This document shows, piece by piece, positions 32,845 to 43,935 of a stretch of 64,000 nt of DNA. Every line of letters starts with the position of its first letter. Position 1 is the first letter of the stretch. The DNA is taken from NCBI GenBank assembly GCA_949825065.1, contig OX463859.1, forward strand, positions 9,705,850 through 9,769,849, written 5' to 3'. Source of the DNA: Odontocerum albicorne. Lineage: Eukaryota > Arthropoda > Insecta > Trichoptera > Odontoceridae. The notes under the pieces were generated by a model that had not been told where the DNA came from, searched no databases, and worked only from the letters and a program-made list of their open reading frames with translations. The position numbers and the translations under genes are program-made.

Positions 32845-33122
32845 CATATTATACAAAATTTTCACTAAAAATTTAATTTTTCTGTTTCTGTCTAAAGAAA
32901 ACCTTAAACACGCTGAATCTCCTCCTCGATAAATTTTTTGGTAAGACACCTGTCTCCCAATTGGAGAGATATGTGTTCGATTCCGGTTAGAACCCAGTTT
33001 ATTTGAAAAAGGGTTCCAGTATTCACTTAAAACCCTTGAATATAATTCTGGAAGAGACGTAGCAATAAGTTTGCCAGGTTGTCTGCTTACAGTGAAAGTT
33101 CAATACAATACACATGTAAAAA
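32845..33122 (+). repeat. Local duplication, copy 2, with near-complete SINE-T
   Basis: Second copy of the 31946 block. Here the SINE-T head keeps its B box (gtgttcgattcc) and the body runs on to gccaggttgtctgcttacag and caatacaatacac. Confidence 0.75.
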
Positions 33123-33124
33123 AA

Positions 33125-33685
33125 TCCTTATGGAGTATCTTCTTTTTACGCACTTCGATCTTCTATACTTTTATCAGCACTAAACAATCACCAGTGTTAC
33201 CCAGGATGGGTATCGTTACGGTCTGTCACAACTTTTGTCTATCTGCGATACCGTTTCTCCAGCTCATCTCGAGACTTGATAATTCCATCAACAAACTGTA
33301 ATATGATTGTTTTTAACATGAACCATAAATAAATAAGTACAATTATAATTTAATAGTATTATTTTTTTTATTTGAATGAATCGTCATCTTACGTGATACT
33401 GACTATCATAGAATACTGATAGCGGGAATGGAACTGCCGTATCTTATCCGTTCACGGTAAAATGAAAAGCAATAAGATGAAAACGATTGCTCTGGCTTTT
33501 ATCATTCATATTTCCCCTTGTTGAAAGCGTATCTATTAAGTACCTATCGACTCGACACTTATGATTGTATCGGATGTTTCGATACTTGATTTTGGAAGTT
33601 TCCATTATAAACAGGCTTTATGAAATTGTTTCTGAACTGCTGGAAAAACTTTTTCGAAATATGATTTAATCCCTCTTTTTTCATC
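33125..33685. other. Intergenic stretch
   Basis: AT-rich; a 76-residue open frame at 33071 overlaps the SINE tail and has no coding features. Confidence 0.5.
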
Positions 33686-33689
33686 TTCT

Positions 33690-34030
33690 TTTAGGCCTGT
33701 TGGCCTGTTATGGTCCTGCATAATCGTTTCCCTTTTGTGTCGTCGACTGCCAGTTGTCTTTCCATCTTTTGGGAGGTCTGCTCGCTTGGGGGATACTGTC
33801 CCTGTCCATTCTTACGGCTCTTGGTTCCGCCATTCTGGATACATGTTCGTTCCAGAACTTTCTTCTCTGTCGTCCCCATCTGACAATATCTTCAACTTTG
33901 CACATCTTTCGGATTTCTTTGTTACGTACTCTATCACGAAGGGTTTTGCCAGCGATACTCCTGAGTACCTTCATTTCGCTGGTTCGAAGGAGATTTTTGG
34001 TTCTGACAGTGTTGGCTCTGGACTCTATGA
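33690..34030 (-). repeat. RTE-like LINE 3' coding relic
   Basis: Open on the - strand: MKVLRSIAGKTLRDRVRNKE, IRKMCKVEDIVRWGRQRRKF, WNEHVSRMAEPRAVRMDRDS, IPQASRPPKRWKDNW. Same family as 42275-42645. This is the post-RT tail of a non-LTR ORF. Confidence 0.78.
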
Positions 34031-34184
34031 TTTAATCCACTGTTACTAATATATTGATATTGAAACGTCATCAAAATCCAATTTTATTTGCAAGGTTGTG
34101 CAAAAAAGTAGTTATTTTATATACGAGTATGTCACAAAAGTTATATAAAAAACAATGAATTAAGATACATTATAGTTACATATA

Positions 34185-34530
34185 TACTATAATGCCATTT
34201 CCCTGTCGGGGTGAGCAGAGAGGACAGTGTACCAGACTTTCCTATCTCGATACACATCCTTAATCTCCCCTTATCCATACATCTTCTCATACTACTCCAA
34301 CGAATTCTCAGACTTTCTACGTTTCCTTCTTTCAAAAAATTCACTTGATCCAATAACACTTTCCTTGGTTTTCCTCTCAAATGCCTTCCTCTAACATTTG
34401 CACTATTCGTTAGTTTTCTTTCATTCGTTCCACATGCCCAAATCATCTCCAAATGCTCTTCATTTACTCAATACATCAGCTTTAAGTTCACATTCATCTC
34501 TAGTTATTTCATTCCATATTCTGTCATAAA
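34185..34530 (-). repeat. LINE-A 3' coding end
   Basis: Antisense copy: GRHLRGKPRKVLLDQVNFLK, EGNVESLRIRWSSMRRCMDK, then tcccctgtcgggg-type tail codons (TPTGKWHY). Frame open 34141-34452. Confidence 0.75.
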
Positions 34531-34621
34531 GTTATATAAAGCCATAAGCAAAAATAAAAAAGCTATAAATAACCAAAGAATGCAAAAGGTTTATTTCTTA
34601 ATACTTTTTAGTAAAATAATC

Positions 34622-34765
34622 TGGCAGATCAGGCGGCAATCTCATCCAACCAACCAAACAAAAGTAAATAAAATAAGTTACATACATTTCAAATCAGGGT
34701 TCCAGCGGGAATCAAACCCGCAACTTCCAGGTTGGAAGATAACCAATTAAGCGACGGAGGTCATC
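34622..34765 (-). repeat. SINE-T, internally shortened
   Basis: Antisense: ctggcagatcaggcggcaat, ccaaccaaccaaa, then the head with aatcaaacccgcaacttcca and a damaged A box before gacggaggtc. Confidence 0.65.
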
Positions 34766-35369
34766 ATTTTAGTAAGAGTTTTATGCGTTGTATTTTCTTA
34801 TAAAATGAAAGTGAAAGATTGTTAAATCATTTTACTGAAACAGTTTACTTGAAGTTTTAATTTGTTTGCAATACAAATCCTATACAGAAATCATCAATAC
34901 AAATCCTATACAGAAATAATCAATACAAATCGTATACAAAAAAATAAACATCTCACATAAATTTACAAACCATTAAATTACCATAAATTATTTTGCATTT
35001 ATGTTTGTTTTTTTTTAACGTAACTTATTTGGTTTGTTTTTGTTATTGTGTAATAATATTTTTTATTTTTCTTTTTAGATTTAAAAATGAAGAATGCAAG
35101 TCTTGTTTATTAACTTTTATTGTTTCCCTTCGCATTTGGAATCTTCTTCAAAACACATCAATATCTTACACCTAACACCTCCATTCTGCATGAAGACACC
35201 TTATGACTTTCCAAGTGAAGAATGCTTTAATCTTTTTTTTTATTAAAAAAATATGTATATATATCTTTATAAATAATTAATCCTTCTGTGATATATATCA
35301 GTGCTTCTTACAATTTGTGTTCATGGGCCAGATTTTTTTGTATAACAACATTATTTCATTGGAAATTTA
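34766..35369. other. AT-rich spacer
   Basis: Includes a short direct repeat (caatacaaatcctatacagaaa, three partial copies at about 34868-34940). No gene. Confidence 0.55.
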
Positions 35370-35377
35370 GTTTAACC

Positions 35378-38279
35378 CATGGGTGGCCAACCTTTTCAGC
35401 AGCCGGGCCAGATTTGAGAAATGAGATTTCCTACCGGGCCATACAACAAAATTTATTTTATTATTCAAAGCAAACAAGAAATATATTGTTTTTTTTAAGA
35501 AGATATAACAAAAAATGAGAATCAAACATATTTATTAGATTAGAGTTAGGCAATACAAAAAATAATAATAAAATATAAACAAAATATAATAAATTTTAGT
35601 GAGACGTCTGATTTTGTTTGTCAGAACTAAGTGCATCAATGTTGATAACGATTGATGTTGTTGCTACACGCAAACAGTTTTCCAAATGCTCATCAGTGAT
35701 TCGTGTTCTCATTTGAGATTTAATATGCTTCATTCGACTAAAAAGCTGTTCACACGTGTGTTTCCAAATAGCGAAATCATCGATAGAGCATGTTTGTAAA
35801 ATGCAGAATATTTCTCCTTGTTCAAATATGTTTTGTAAAACTCTTCCAAACCAACCTGATTGAATTCCTCCTTTAACTGTGCATCACAACACATTTCACA
35901 ATGATCCATTTGTAAAATTCCTGGAAATAAATTCACGTCTACGGGGAATGACGTTGCAAATGCAGCAAAAAGCATACGATGCTTTTTAAAATCTTGAAAT
36001 CGGTTTTCAAATTCCAGGTTCAAGTCGGATATCAACGAAGCGTATTTATCCGCCGCCATTTGTGTGACGTCTGGCTGCAATAACAATGTATGAAAGTGAG
36101 TGAAGATTTTTGTCCTTAACTGTTGTTCCCAAAGCCAAAGTTTCATTTGGAATGCGGAAATAAGATCATACATGTCATTAATTAGTTGATCTTTCCCTTG
36201 TAGACGAGAATTAACAACATTTAGGTGGCTAACTATATCGACCAGAAATGCAAAGTCGCTAACCCACTCCTTGTCTTCAAATTCTGGGATACTTTTTGAC
36301 TTGCTTGCGAAGAATGATTGTATTTCTTGCTTCAAATCAACCACTCTTTTCAACATTTTGGCACGGGTCAGCCATCTTACTTCTGCATAAAATGTAACGT
36401 CATTATACTCTGAATCCAAAGACTTGAGAAACTCTTGGAACTGACGGTGATTCAACCCCTTCGACTTAATAAAGTTCACTGTTTTGATGACAACCTTCGT
36501 GACATGATCCATTTTAAGGGACTTGGAACACAAATTCTCCTGATGAATAATGCAATGAAAATTTTGCATCGAAGTATTACCAACTTTGCAGGCCTCATTT
36601 TCAATCAATTTTACTAAACCTTCATGTTTCCCAACCATTGCTGGAGCACCATCTGTTGTTAAGCCCGATAGGTTGTTGAGTTGTAACGAAAAGCGATTCA
36701 ATGTCGATGTAACAGCTCCTAACAAATCTCGTGAGCAAGTAGTGTCCTTAAGTGGATACAGTGCCGCTAATTCTTCTATTTTGTTAAAATGGCCATCAAC
36801 GCTCCTGATAAAAATCGCCACTTGGGCGGTATCTGTTAGGTCTGTGCTTTCATCCAATGCTAGAGCAAAAAATATGAACTTGGATGCTCGATTTTTCAAA
36901 TTATCTTCAATATGTTTTCCAATGTCGTCCACACGCCTAGTAATAGTTTGACGAGACAGGCTTATTTTTTAGAAATCCGTTTTCTTTTCAGGGCACAGAA
37001 TTTCAACGACGCTTTCCAAACATTCCTTAACCATTTTCGATTTTTTTGCTAGTATCATGGCTACTACACTGCATAACTTGCTTTTACATAGCATGTTGAC
37101 TCTTGAGCCGCTCTAGTAAATATCCGACGTTGTGCAGAAAGTTTTCTTTTTAATTAATTTACTTGGTCTTGTCGAAATTGTCCTTCGTACTTATCAAACT
37201 TATTTGCATGTTGAGCCTCGTAATGCCGTTTAATGTTATACTCTTTCAAGACAGAAACAGAATTATTGCATATCAAGCATATTGGCTTTGTTTTAAATTC
37301 CACGAAAAAATCGTTTATAGTCCATCTGTCTTGAAAACTTCTCAGTTCTTCTGTGACTCTTCTCTTCTTTGGTCCAACATCTTTACTACTTGACGCCATT
37401 GTGGGTCTTCGTTTTTAACTAAAAAAATAAATAAAATGACATCAGTATTACATAACTTTCTGACAAAAGGATGAGATGCTTGTGGTGCATTGTAAAAAAT
37501 CTGTAAGGCCATTAAGGATCTGATTCGGGCTAATTCATTAGTAAAATAAAAACAAGGTATGTAAATAAAGTAAAATACTAAAGAAAGGCCTTTTATTTTT
37601 TTGTACTAATAAACGAAAAAGTAGGTACTCAGACAAAAGCCAGTGGTCAGCACGGTTGGTAATTTGGTTAGATACCCATAATTAAACACAAAACAAAAAA
37701 TAGAACTCGACAAAATCAAAGCCAAATATCATGGATTAATTTAAAAAAATAAAAGCTGGGTTTGCTTACCTTCACTGCACTTAAAAAAGTAGACAGGACT
37801 CGGTATAGTATTAGACAGGATACTCGGTTATAGCAACTTGTATTCTTATCAATGTGTATTTGAAAGTCGATCGCAAAACTTTACGAGACACATGGCGATA
37901 ACGCACACAATGGAAGCGACCACACGTCCGACGGTGTTGCGAGCTTGCCACAGACTGGCGGTCGTACGACGCATCCCGCCCCGCATTCACGCTCATGGCT
38001 ATCCACGCAAGATCGGCGTGCGCGCTTTTTAAAATCAGCTTAACGTTGTGATTGTTTGTTAACACGAATATACCATAGAAGAAATTGTCACGATAGTTGA
38101 ATCAATGTGCTGAGATACTTACATATATGGGATATGATACGAACTACGCACGAAAAAATGTTCTTTTGGTGGTTTTATGTACACTAAAAGAAAAAAAATG
38201 TGTGCATATGCTCCGCGGGCCACAAGTAGACACCCAGCGGGCCGCACGCGGCCCGCGGGCCGCGGGTTGGCCACCCTTG
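35378..38279 (-). mobile_element. hAT transposon, 2.9 kb, decayed
   Basis: Bounded by a perfect 8-bp target duplication gtttaacc (35370-35377 and 38280-38287) and 15-bp ends catgggtggccaacc and the complement of caagggtggccaacc. An 8-bp duplication and CA..TG-type ends are hAT hallmarks. A transposase of the ZBED/GTF2IRD2-like type lies on the - strand. The right third is GC-richer, non-coding and ends with gcccgcgggccgcggg. The insertion is exactly at the end of a family A TTAA MITE. Confidence 0.93.
35596..37399 (-). pseudogene. hAT transposase (BED finger, ZBED/GTF2IRD2-like), broken
   Basis: Starts at 37399 with MASSSKDVGPKKRR and a BED-type finger (CLICNNSV, RHYEAQH), with a stop after QFRQDQVN near 37154. 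The next pieces (KLSAQRRIF, KASYAV / VVAMILAKKSK, KECLESVVEILCPEKK) lie in different frames, with another stop between TDF and KISLSRQTITRRVDD near 36970. From 36932 to 35730 a 400-residue frame covers the hAT catalytic region (FALALDESTDLTDTAQVAIF, GLTTDGAPAMVGKHEGLVKL, NFHCIIHQENLCSKSL, RWLTRAKML). A small deletion near 35760 then shifts the frame. The expected dimerisation tail CEQLFSRMKHIKSQMRTRI and on to a stop at 35596 is in the other frame. Four lesions in all, so no active product. Confidence 0.9.
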
Positions 38280-38285
38280 GTTTAA

Positions 38286-38734
38286 CCCTTATCTTGGCCA
38301 AGTTCAATTAATCCAAATATTAACGTTTTTCTTTGGTGATTCCTTGTTATATGGTAAGTTATGAACGAAAATTGAGGAACAAAATATCACAACTTTTCCT
38401 TAAAGTTTTTTTTTATATGTAACAAGAACAACATTTACATAGCTGAATTATCAGCAACTAAAATGGTTTGAATAATTTTTCTCTACATGTAGTATTATTT
38501 AAAGATTATTTACCCCAATTTTCAAAACGCGCCAACGCTGTCCATACATGTTGACCCGATGTCGTTTGAAAGGTTGTATTGTTGTCAATATTTATCACCA
38601 GATGATACCACTGCACACAGTAGTGCATGTATAGTAATGTGTTGCCATATTTGAAATTACGTTAGAGTTTCTGGATTTAATAAAAAAAATCCCTTAATTA
38701 GTGTAACACCTGTGTTACAATGCTATGATAAGGG
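38286..38734. mobile_element. TTAA MITE, family A copy 2, interrupted by the hAT
   Basis: 449 bp between TTAA (38282-38285) and TTAA (38735-38738), with ends cccttatcttgg and ctatgataaggg. It is an inverted, diverged copy of 32114-32619. The hAT target duplication gtttaacc spans its left TTAA and first two C bases, so this MITE was already there when the hAT arrived. Confidence 0.85.
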
Positions 38735-38775
38735 TTAAAAGAAATCTTAAACGTGAAGCACTTCATATTACAACA

Positions 38776-38975
38776 ACCTCCGTGCCCTAGTTTTTTTTTC
38801 ACATGTTTAATCGAGTTGTTGTGGTTTCAAATCGAGGTGTTGTGGTACCCAATTTTATCTTTATTAATGGCTCTTGCCTGTTTTTTACTTGTGGCCTCTT
38901 GAACATTTTTCTGGTTGGTTGGAAGCATGACAATAGACCTGCCAGGTAATAAAAGTGTTGTACAATACATTTATT
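38776..38975 (+). repeat. SINE-T, degraded head
   Basis: aacctccgtgccctagt head, a decayed B box (gtggtttcaaatcg), then cttgaacatttttctggttg, gttggaagcatgacaataga and cctgccagg in the body. Confidence 0.65.
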
Positions 38976-38989
38976 ACAATTTATTTTCA

Positions 38990-39308
38990 CCATCTTTTTT
39001 ATTTATTGTTTTATTTTCATTTAACTTGTAATTAATTTATTTTTATACTATGTACCACTTTTCTCTTATTACAAAATTGATAACATGTCGAATATTTTTC
39101 ATTTTTATTTTCAACAGACTTGATTTAAACTTTATTCATTCTCTACTTGATTGTAATATAGCTGAAGTAATTAATATAAAATGGAAATATCAGTAAGAAG
39201 AAATGGAACGAGTTCTATAAAAACTTATTTAAAGATTTTATAAATAAATGAAAATTTAAAATCAAACCTCTCCTGATAAGTCTCCCTCCTTTCTCTTAGA
39301 AATATCTG
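38990..39308. other. AT-rich spacer
   Basis: No gene or repeat recognised. Confidence 0.5.
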
Positions 39309-39339
39309 TTAACCCTTTTAATTATATTTAAGGAGTATA

Positions 39340-41300
39340 TACCAGTGTTAAATTGTGTAATATAGTTTTTTAACCCACAGTTGGGTCAATTGGCATTTGG
39401 ATAGGGCTATGAAATATTTTCAACAATAACAATATTTTTGCATTTTAACATATGACACGTTAAAAATGTACACCAGTGTTAAATTGTGTCAATCGTGGAT
39501 ATATTTTCTTAACCCATGGATCAGGACCCATAGTTGAGTCTGTTGGCATTTGGATAGGGCCATGAAATATTTTCAACAATACCAATATTTTTGCATTTTA
39601 ACATATGACACGTTAAAAATGTACACCAGTGTTAAATTGTGTCAATCGTGTATATATTTTCTTAACCCATGGATCAGGACCCATAGTTGAGTCTATTTGC
39701 ATTGTGAATGGGCTACGAAATATTTTCAACAATACCAATATTTTTGCATTTTAACATATGACACGTTAAAAATGTACACCAGTGTTAAATTGTGTCAATC
39801 GTGTATATATTTTCTTAACCCATGGATCAGGACCCATAGTTGAGTCTATTTGCATTGTGAATGGGCTACGAAATATTTTCAACAATACCAATATTTTTGC
39901 ATTTTAACATATGACACGTTAAAAATGTACACCAGTGTTAAATTGTGTCAATCGTGGATATATTTTCTTAACCCATGGATCAGGACCCATAGTTGAGTCT
40001 ATTTGCATTGTGAATGGGCTACGAAATATTTTCAACAATACCAATATTTTTGCATTTTAACATATGACACGTTAAAAATGTACACCAGTGTTAAATTGTG
40101 TCAATCGTGGATATATTTTCTTAACCCATGGATCAGGACCCATAGTTGAGTCTGTTGGCATTTGGATAGGGCTATGAAATATTTTCAACAATACCAATAA
40201 ATTTGCATTATAACACACGTGTTAAAAATGTGCACCAGTATCAAATGGTGTTAATTGTGGATATAGTTTCTTAACCTATGGATCAGGACCCACAGTTGGG
40301 TCAATTAATATTTTGAATGGGCCATGAAATATTTTCAACAATACCAATATTTTTGCATTTTAACATATGACACGTTAAAAATGTACACCAGTGTTAAATT
40401 GTGTCAATCGTGGATATATTTTCTTAACCCATGGATCAGGACCCATAGTTGAGTCTGTTGGCATTTGGATAGGGCTATGAAATATTTTCAACAATACCAA
40501 TAAATTTGCATTATAACACACGTGTTAAAAATGTGCACCAGTATCAAATGGTGTTAATTGTGGATATAGTTTCTTAACCTATGGATCAGGACCCACAGTT
40601 GGGTCAATTAATATTTTGAATGGGCTATGAAATATTTTCAACAATACCAATATTTTTGCATTTTAACATATGACACGTTAAAAATGTACACCAGTGTTAA
40701 ATTGTGTCAATCGTGGATATATTTTCTTAACCCATGGATCAGGACCCATAGTTGAGTCTATTTGCATTGTGAATGGGCTACGAAATATTTTCAACAATAC
40801 CAATATTTTTGCATTTTAACATATGACACGTTAAAAATGTACACCAGTGTTAAATTGTGTCAATCGTGTATATATTTTCTTAACCCATGGATCAGGACCC
40901 ATAGTTGAGTCTGTTGGCATTTGGATAGGGCTATGAAATATTTTCAACAATACCAATAAATTTGCATTATAACACACGTGTTAAAAATGTGCACCAGTAT
41001 CAAATGGTGTTAATTGTGGATATAGTTTCTTAACCTATGGATCAGGACCCGCAGTTGGGTCAATTAATATTTTGAATGGGCCATGAAATATTTTCAACAA
41101 TACCAATATTTTTACACTATGTTATAACACATGACACATTAAAAATGTATACCAGTGTTAAATTGTGCTAATTGTAAATATAGTTTCCTAACCCATGGAT
41201 CAGAACCCGCAATTGGGTCAATTGGCATTTTGAATGAGTCATGAAATATTTTTTGAACAATACCAATATTTTCACATTATAACATACGGTACGTTAAAAA
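39340..41300 (+). repeat. 153-bp satellite array
   Basis: The word gaaat in ctatgaaatatttt falls at 39411, 39564, 39717, 39870, 40023, 40176, 40326, 40479, 40629, 40782, 40935, 41085 and 41243. Steps are 153 bp, with a 150-bp variant for units carrying gggtcaattaatattttgaa. Units share ttttcaacaataccaatatt, tatgacacgttaaaaatgta, caccagtgttaaattgtgtc and cttaacccatggatcaggac. Inner units are nearly identical; edge units are diverged, as expected of a homogenised satellite. Confidence 0.93.
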
Positions 41301-41524
41301 CGTATGATAACTTTCCGAGCCATTACACTTCAGAAGTAACAGTTTCTTGGTATTCAGAATACATGAGGGCTTTTTAACTTTTATTAAAACCGAATTACGT
41401 GATAGACTACATCCTGAAGATGAAGGTGTAGGCTATCTAATGTACGAGTAACACAAAGCTTTCAAAACTTATTCAAAGCCATGGTTCACATTAATAAGAT
41501 TTAATGTTGTTACCAATATAAGGA

Positions 41525-42245
41525 ATGCCATCAGCCTACATTCATCCACAGCTGGATATGGACCTCTCCAAGTTGTTTCCAAGAAATCCTGTCCTTTGCG
41601 CGTTGCTGCCACATAATCGCTGCTTGCTTAAGTATTTCGTCTACCCAGCGTACCTTCGGTCTTCTTACAGACCTAGTTCTTCCTATCGGGTACCACTGGG
41701 TTACTTCATACGTCCAACGATAGTCCGTTGTTCGGGTGACGTGCCCAGCCCACTTCCACTTCAGTCTTTTTGCAACCTCTATAACATCGTCAACTTTTGT
41801 TTGGACGCATTTCAACTCGTTGCGTTTGCGGTCTCTTCTGTTGTAACCTAGCATGCACCTCTCCATGTTGCGTTATGTTTGGCACAGAAAGCGTCCATGT
41901 TTCGCATCCATATGTTAGTACTGGTTAGATGCATTGGTTAAATACCTTCCGTTTAAGACAAGTTGGGAGATTGCTCTTGAAAATGTAGTTCACTGGTCCA
42001 AAGGAACTCCAAGCTAGTTTTGCTCTTCTATTTATTTGAGAGCGCAATCCTCGAATGAAGTACTATGTCTTAAGTAGATATTGTTGGACTTGTTCTAGCT
42101 GCGTTCCATCCACCTGGATCGATGTGACATTAGCAAAGTGGTTCAACATGTATTTTGTCTTTTCAATATTCATATTCAAACCAGCTAGTTTGTTTGCCTC
42201 TGCCAGTTCCAGTATTTGACTTTGTACTTCCATAAGGAATGTATT
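41525..42245 (-). repeat. RTE-like LINE relic, reverse transcriptase end
   Basis: Antisense reading: EVQSQILELAEANKLAGLNM, NIEKTKYM, VDGTQLEQVQQY, LTYGCETWTL, then in an open frame (41531-41866) MERCMLGYNRRDRKRNEL, KRLKWKWAGHVTRTTDYRW, RRPKVRWVDEI. The YGCETW and WAGHV motifs are typical of the region after the RT domain in RTE/CR1-like ORFs. Broken by stops and shifts. Confidence 0.78.
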
Positions 42246-42257
42246 TTGTATTATTAT

Positions 42258-42645
42258 AATATCTTCTTCTTCTTCTTAAACTTTCTATAGACTCAAGAGT
42301 CTGTTACTGCAGGATTGTCCTCCTGTGATGTTGAGCTCCAGCTATCTCTCCATCGTTTCGGGGGTCTCCCTGGTGGATGCTGTCCATCCGGCAGGCACCC
42401 CATCCAGAGCTATGTATGGAATTCTTGTGGAATTCATTCTCTGTACATGTTGGTATCAGTATCGTCGACACTGTTGTTTCCATCTGACCACATCTTGGAC
42501 CTCACAGACCTCTCGGATTGTGATATTCCTTACACGATCACGCAAAGTCTTCCCAGCAATAGCGCGTAGAGTTCTCATTACCGTTGTCCTTAGTATACTT
42601 TTTGTCCTGACTGTCCGCCCTCGCTTCGATGCCATATGTGTAATA
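42258..42645 (-). repeat. RTE-like LINE 3' relic with AAG-type tail
   Basis: Reads MASKRGRTVRTKSILRTTVM, RTLRAIAGKTLRDRVRNITI, REVCEVQDVVRWKQQCRRYW, YQHVQRMNSTRIPYIALDGV on the - strand, ending near an (AAG)n run seen as cttcttcttcttctt on the + strand. Same family as 33690-34030. Confidence 0.75.
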
Positions 42646-42749
42646 TCAATTTTATTAAATTGTTATTTATGTGTGTTATTTTATTAACCTTATGCCGTTA
42701 AACCAAAACTTATACTCTAATCTGGAGGTCATGATTCAAAAGGGTTAAG

Positions 42750-43585
42750 AAACATTGCCATAGGACCTTGTTTGTCCAGGTTCATATGGGTTTTACATTG
42801 TCATCTATTTATTTTATTTAGATTGTTTCGTTGTGTATATGTATATATATATTTTTTTAAATTAAAAATAATGCATTTATTATTGTGAAACATCATTCTC
42901 ATCATTATTTAGCAGTGAAATTGTGGATTACCAGCTCAGAGAGCATTGAAATAGTTATGGCAAAATGGTTTCTTATATTTTAAAATTACTTTATCAACAA
43001 AACATTGTGTAATTGATTAGTTTTTATGATATGCCTAGTTTATCTTTACACTTTCATCGGAAATGTGATCAGGACTGTATGGAGGCTGTTGTTCAAAATC
43101 AATACACATACACGTTGAAATTTAAAATAGTCTCAGATTTAATTTCACAAGAAAGAAATATAAAAAGGATATTATCTTTTCTTAATTACTTTTCTTGGAT
43201 ATTTTATTACAAATTGAAGTTAAGGAAATGTTACATAAGTTTTTATTTTTTTCAGGCAACACTGTTTTTACTCCCAATTAACCTTTTAACTGTCATATTT
43301 TATTGTATAAGGGTATGCCTGTAAGACTAGACAATTTTCAAAAGAAAAAGTAAAATAAAACTATAAACAAGAACAATGAATCATGGAATTTATGGAATAA
43401 ACTTAAAAAGTCATTATTTGAATGTTTTCTCTATTCATATATGAAATAATCCATTTTATAGTTACGATATTTTATCAGGGTTTTGACGTAATAAATTATT
43501 TTAAGTCACAATTTATAAATATTTTTTAATAAAATGGGCGAACGAACCATTAAAAAAATCAATTAATGAATTTTAAAGAATAATT
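42750..43585. other. AT-rich stretch
   Basis: Nothing recognised; a 103-residue open frame at 43013 looks like chance in A/T-rich DNA (no motif, strongly biased to F, Y, I, L). Confidence 0.5.
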
Positions 43586-43589
43586 TTAA

Positions 43590-43935
43590 TACATTAATTG
43601 TCAATATTTAGATTGATCAAGACATCTAAAGAAGATGAATTGAACATAATCATGGTAGTCGTTGACATTTAGATTGATCAAGACATCTAAAGAAGATGAA
43701 TTGAACATAATCATGTTAGTCGTTGACATTTAGATTGGTCAAGACATCTAAAGAAGATGAATTGAACATAATCATGTTAGTTATTGACATTAAGATTGGT
43801 CAAGACATCTAAAGAAAAATAATTTAGCATAATCATGTTAGTCATTGACATTTAAATCAACACTTAAAGATTAAGAATTTAACATCATCATGTCATATAG
43901 GTTGTCAAGATTTCGAGTGGTCAAGGCACCTAAAA
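43590..43935 (+). repeat. 61-bp tandem repeat, about 5.5 units
   Basis: The word agattg falls at 43610, 43671, 43732 and 43793. The unit contains gatcaagacatctaaagaag, atgaattgaacataatcatg and ttagtcgttgacattt. The last units decay progressively. No coding role apparent. Confidence 0.9.

Noticed and set aside
36435..36951. + strand open frames over the hAT transposase
   Set aside because: The - strand frame has clear transposase motifs.
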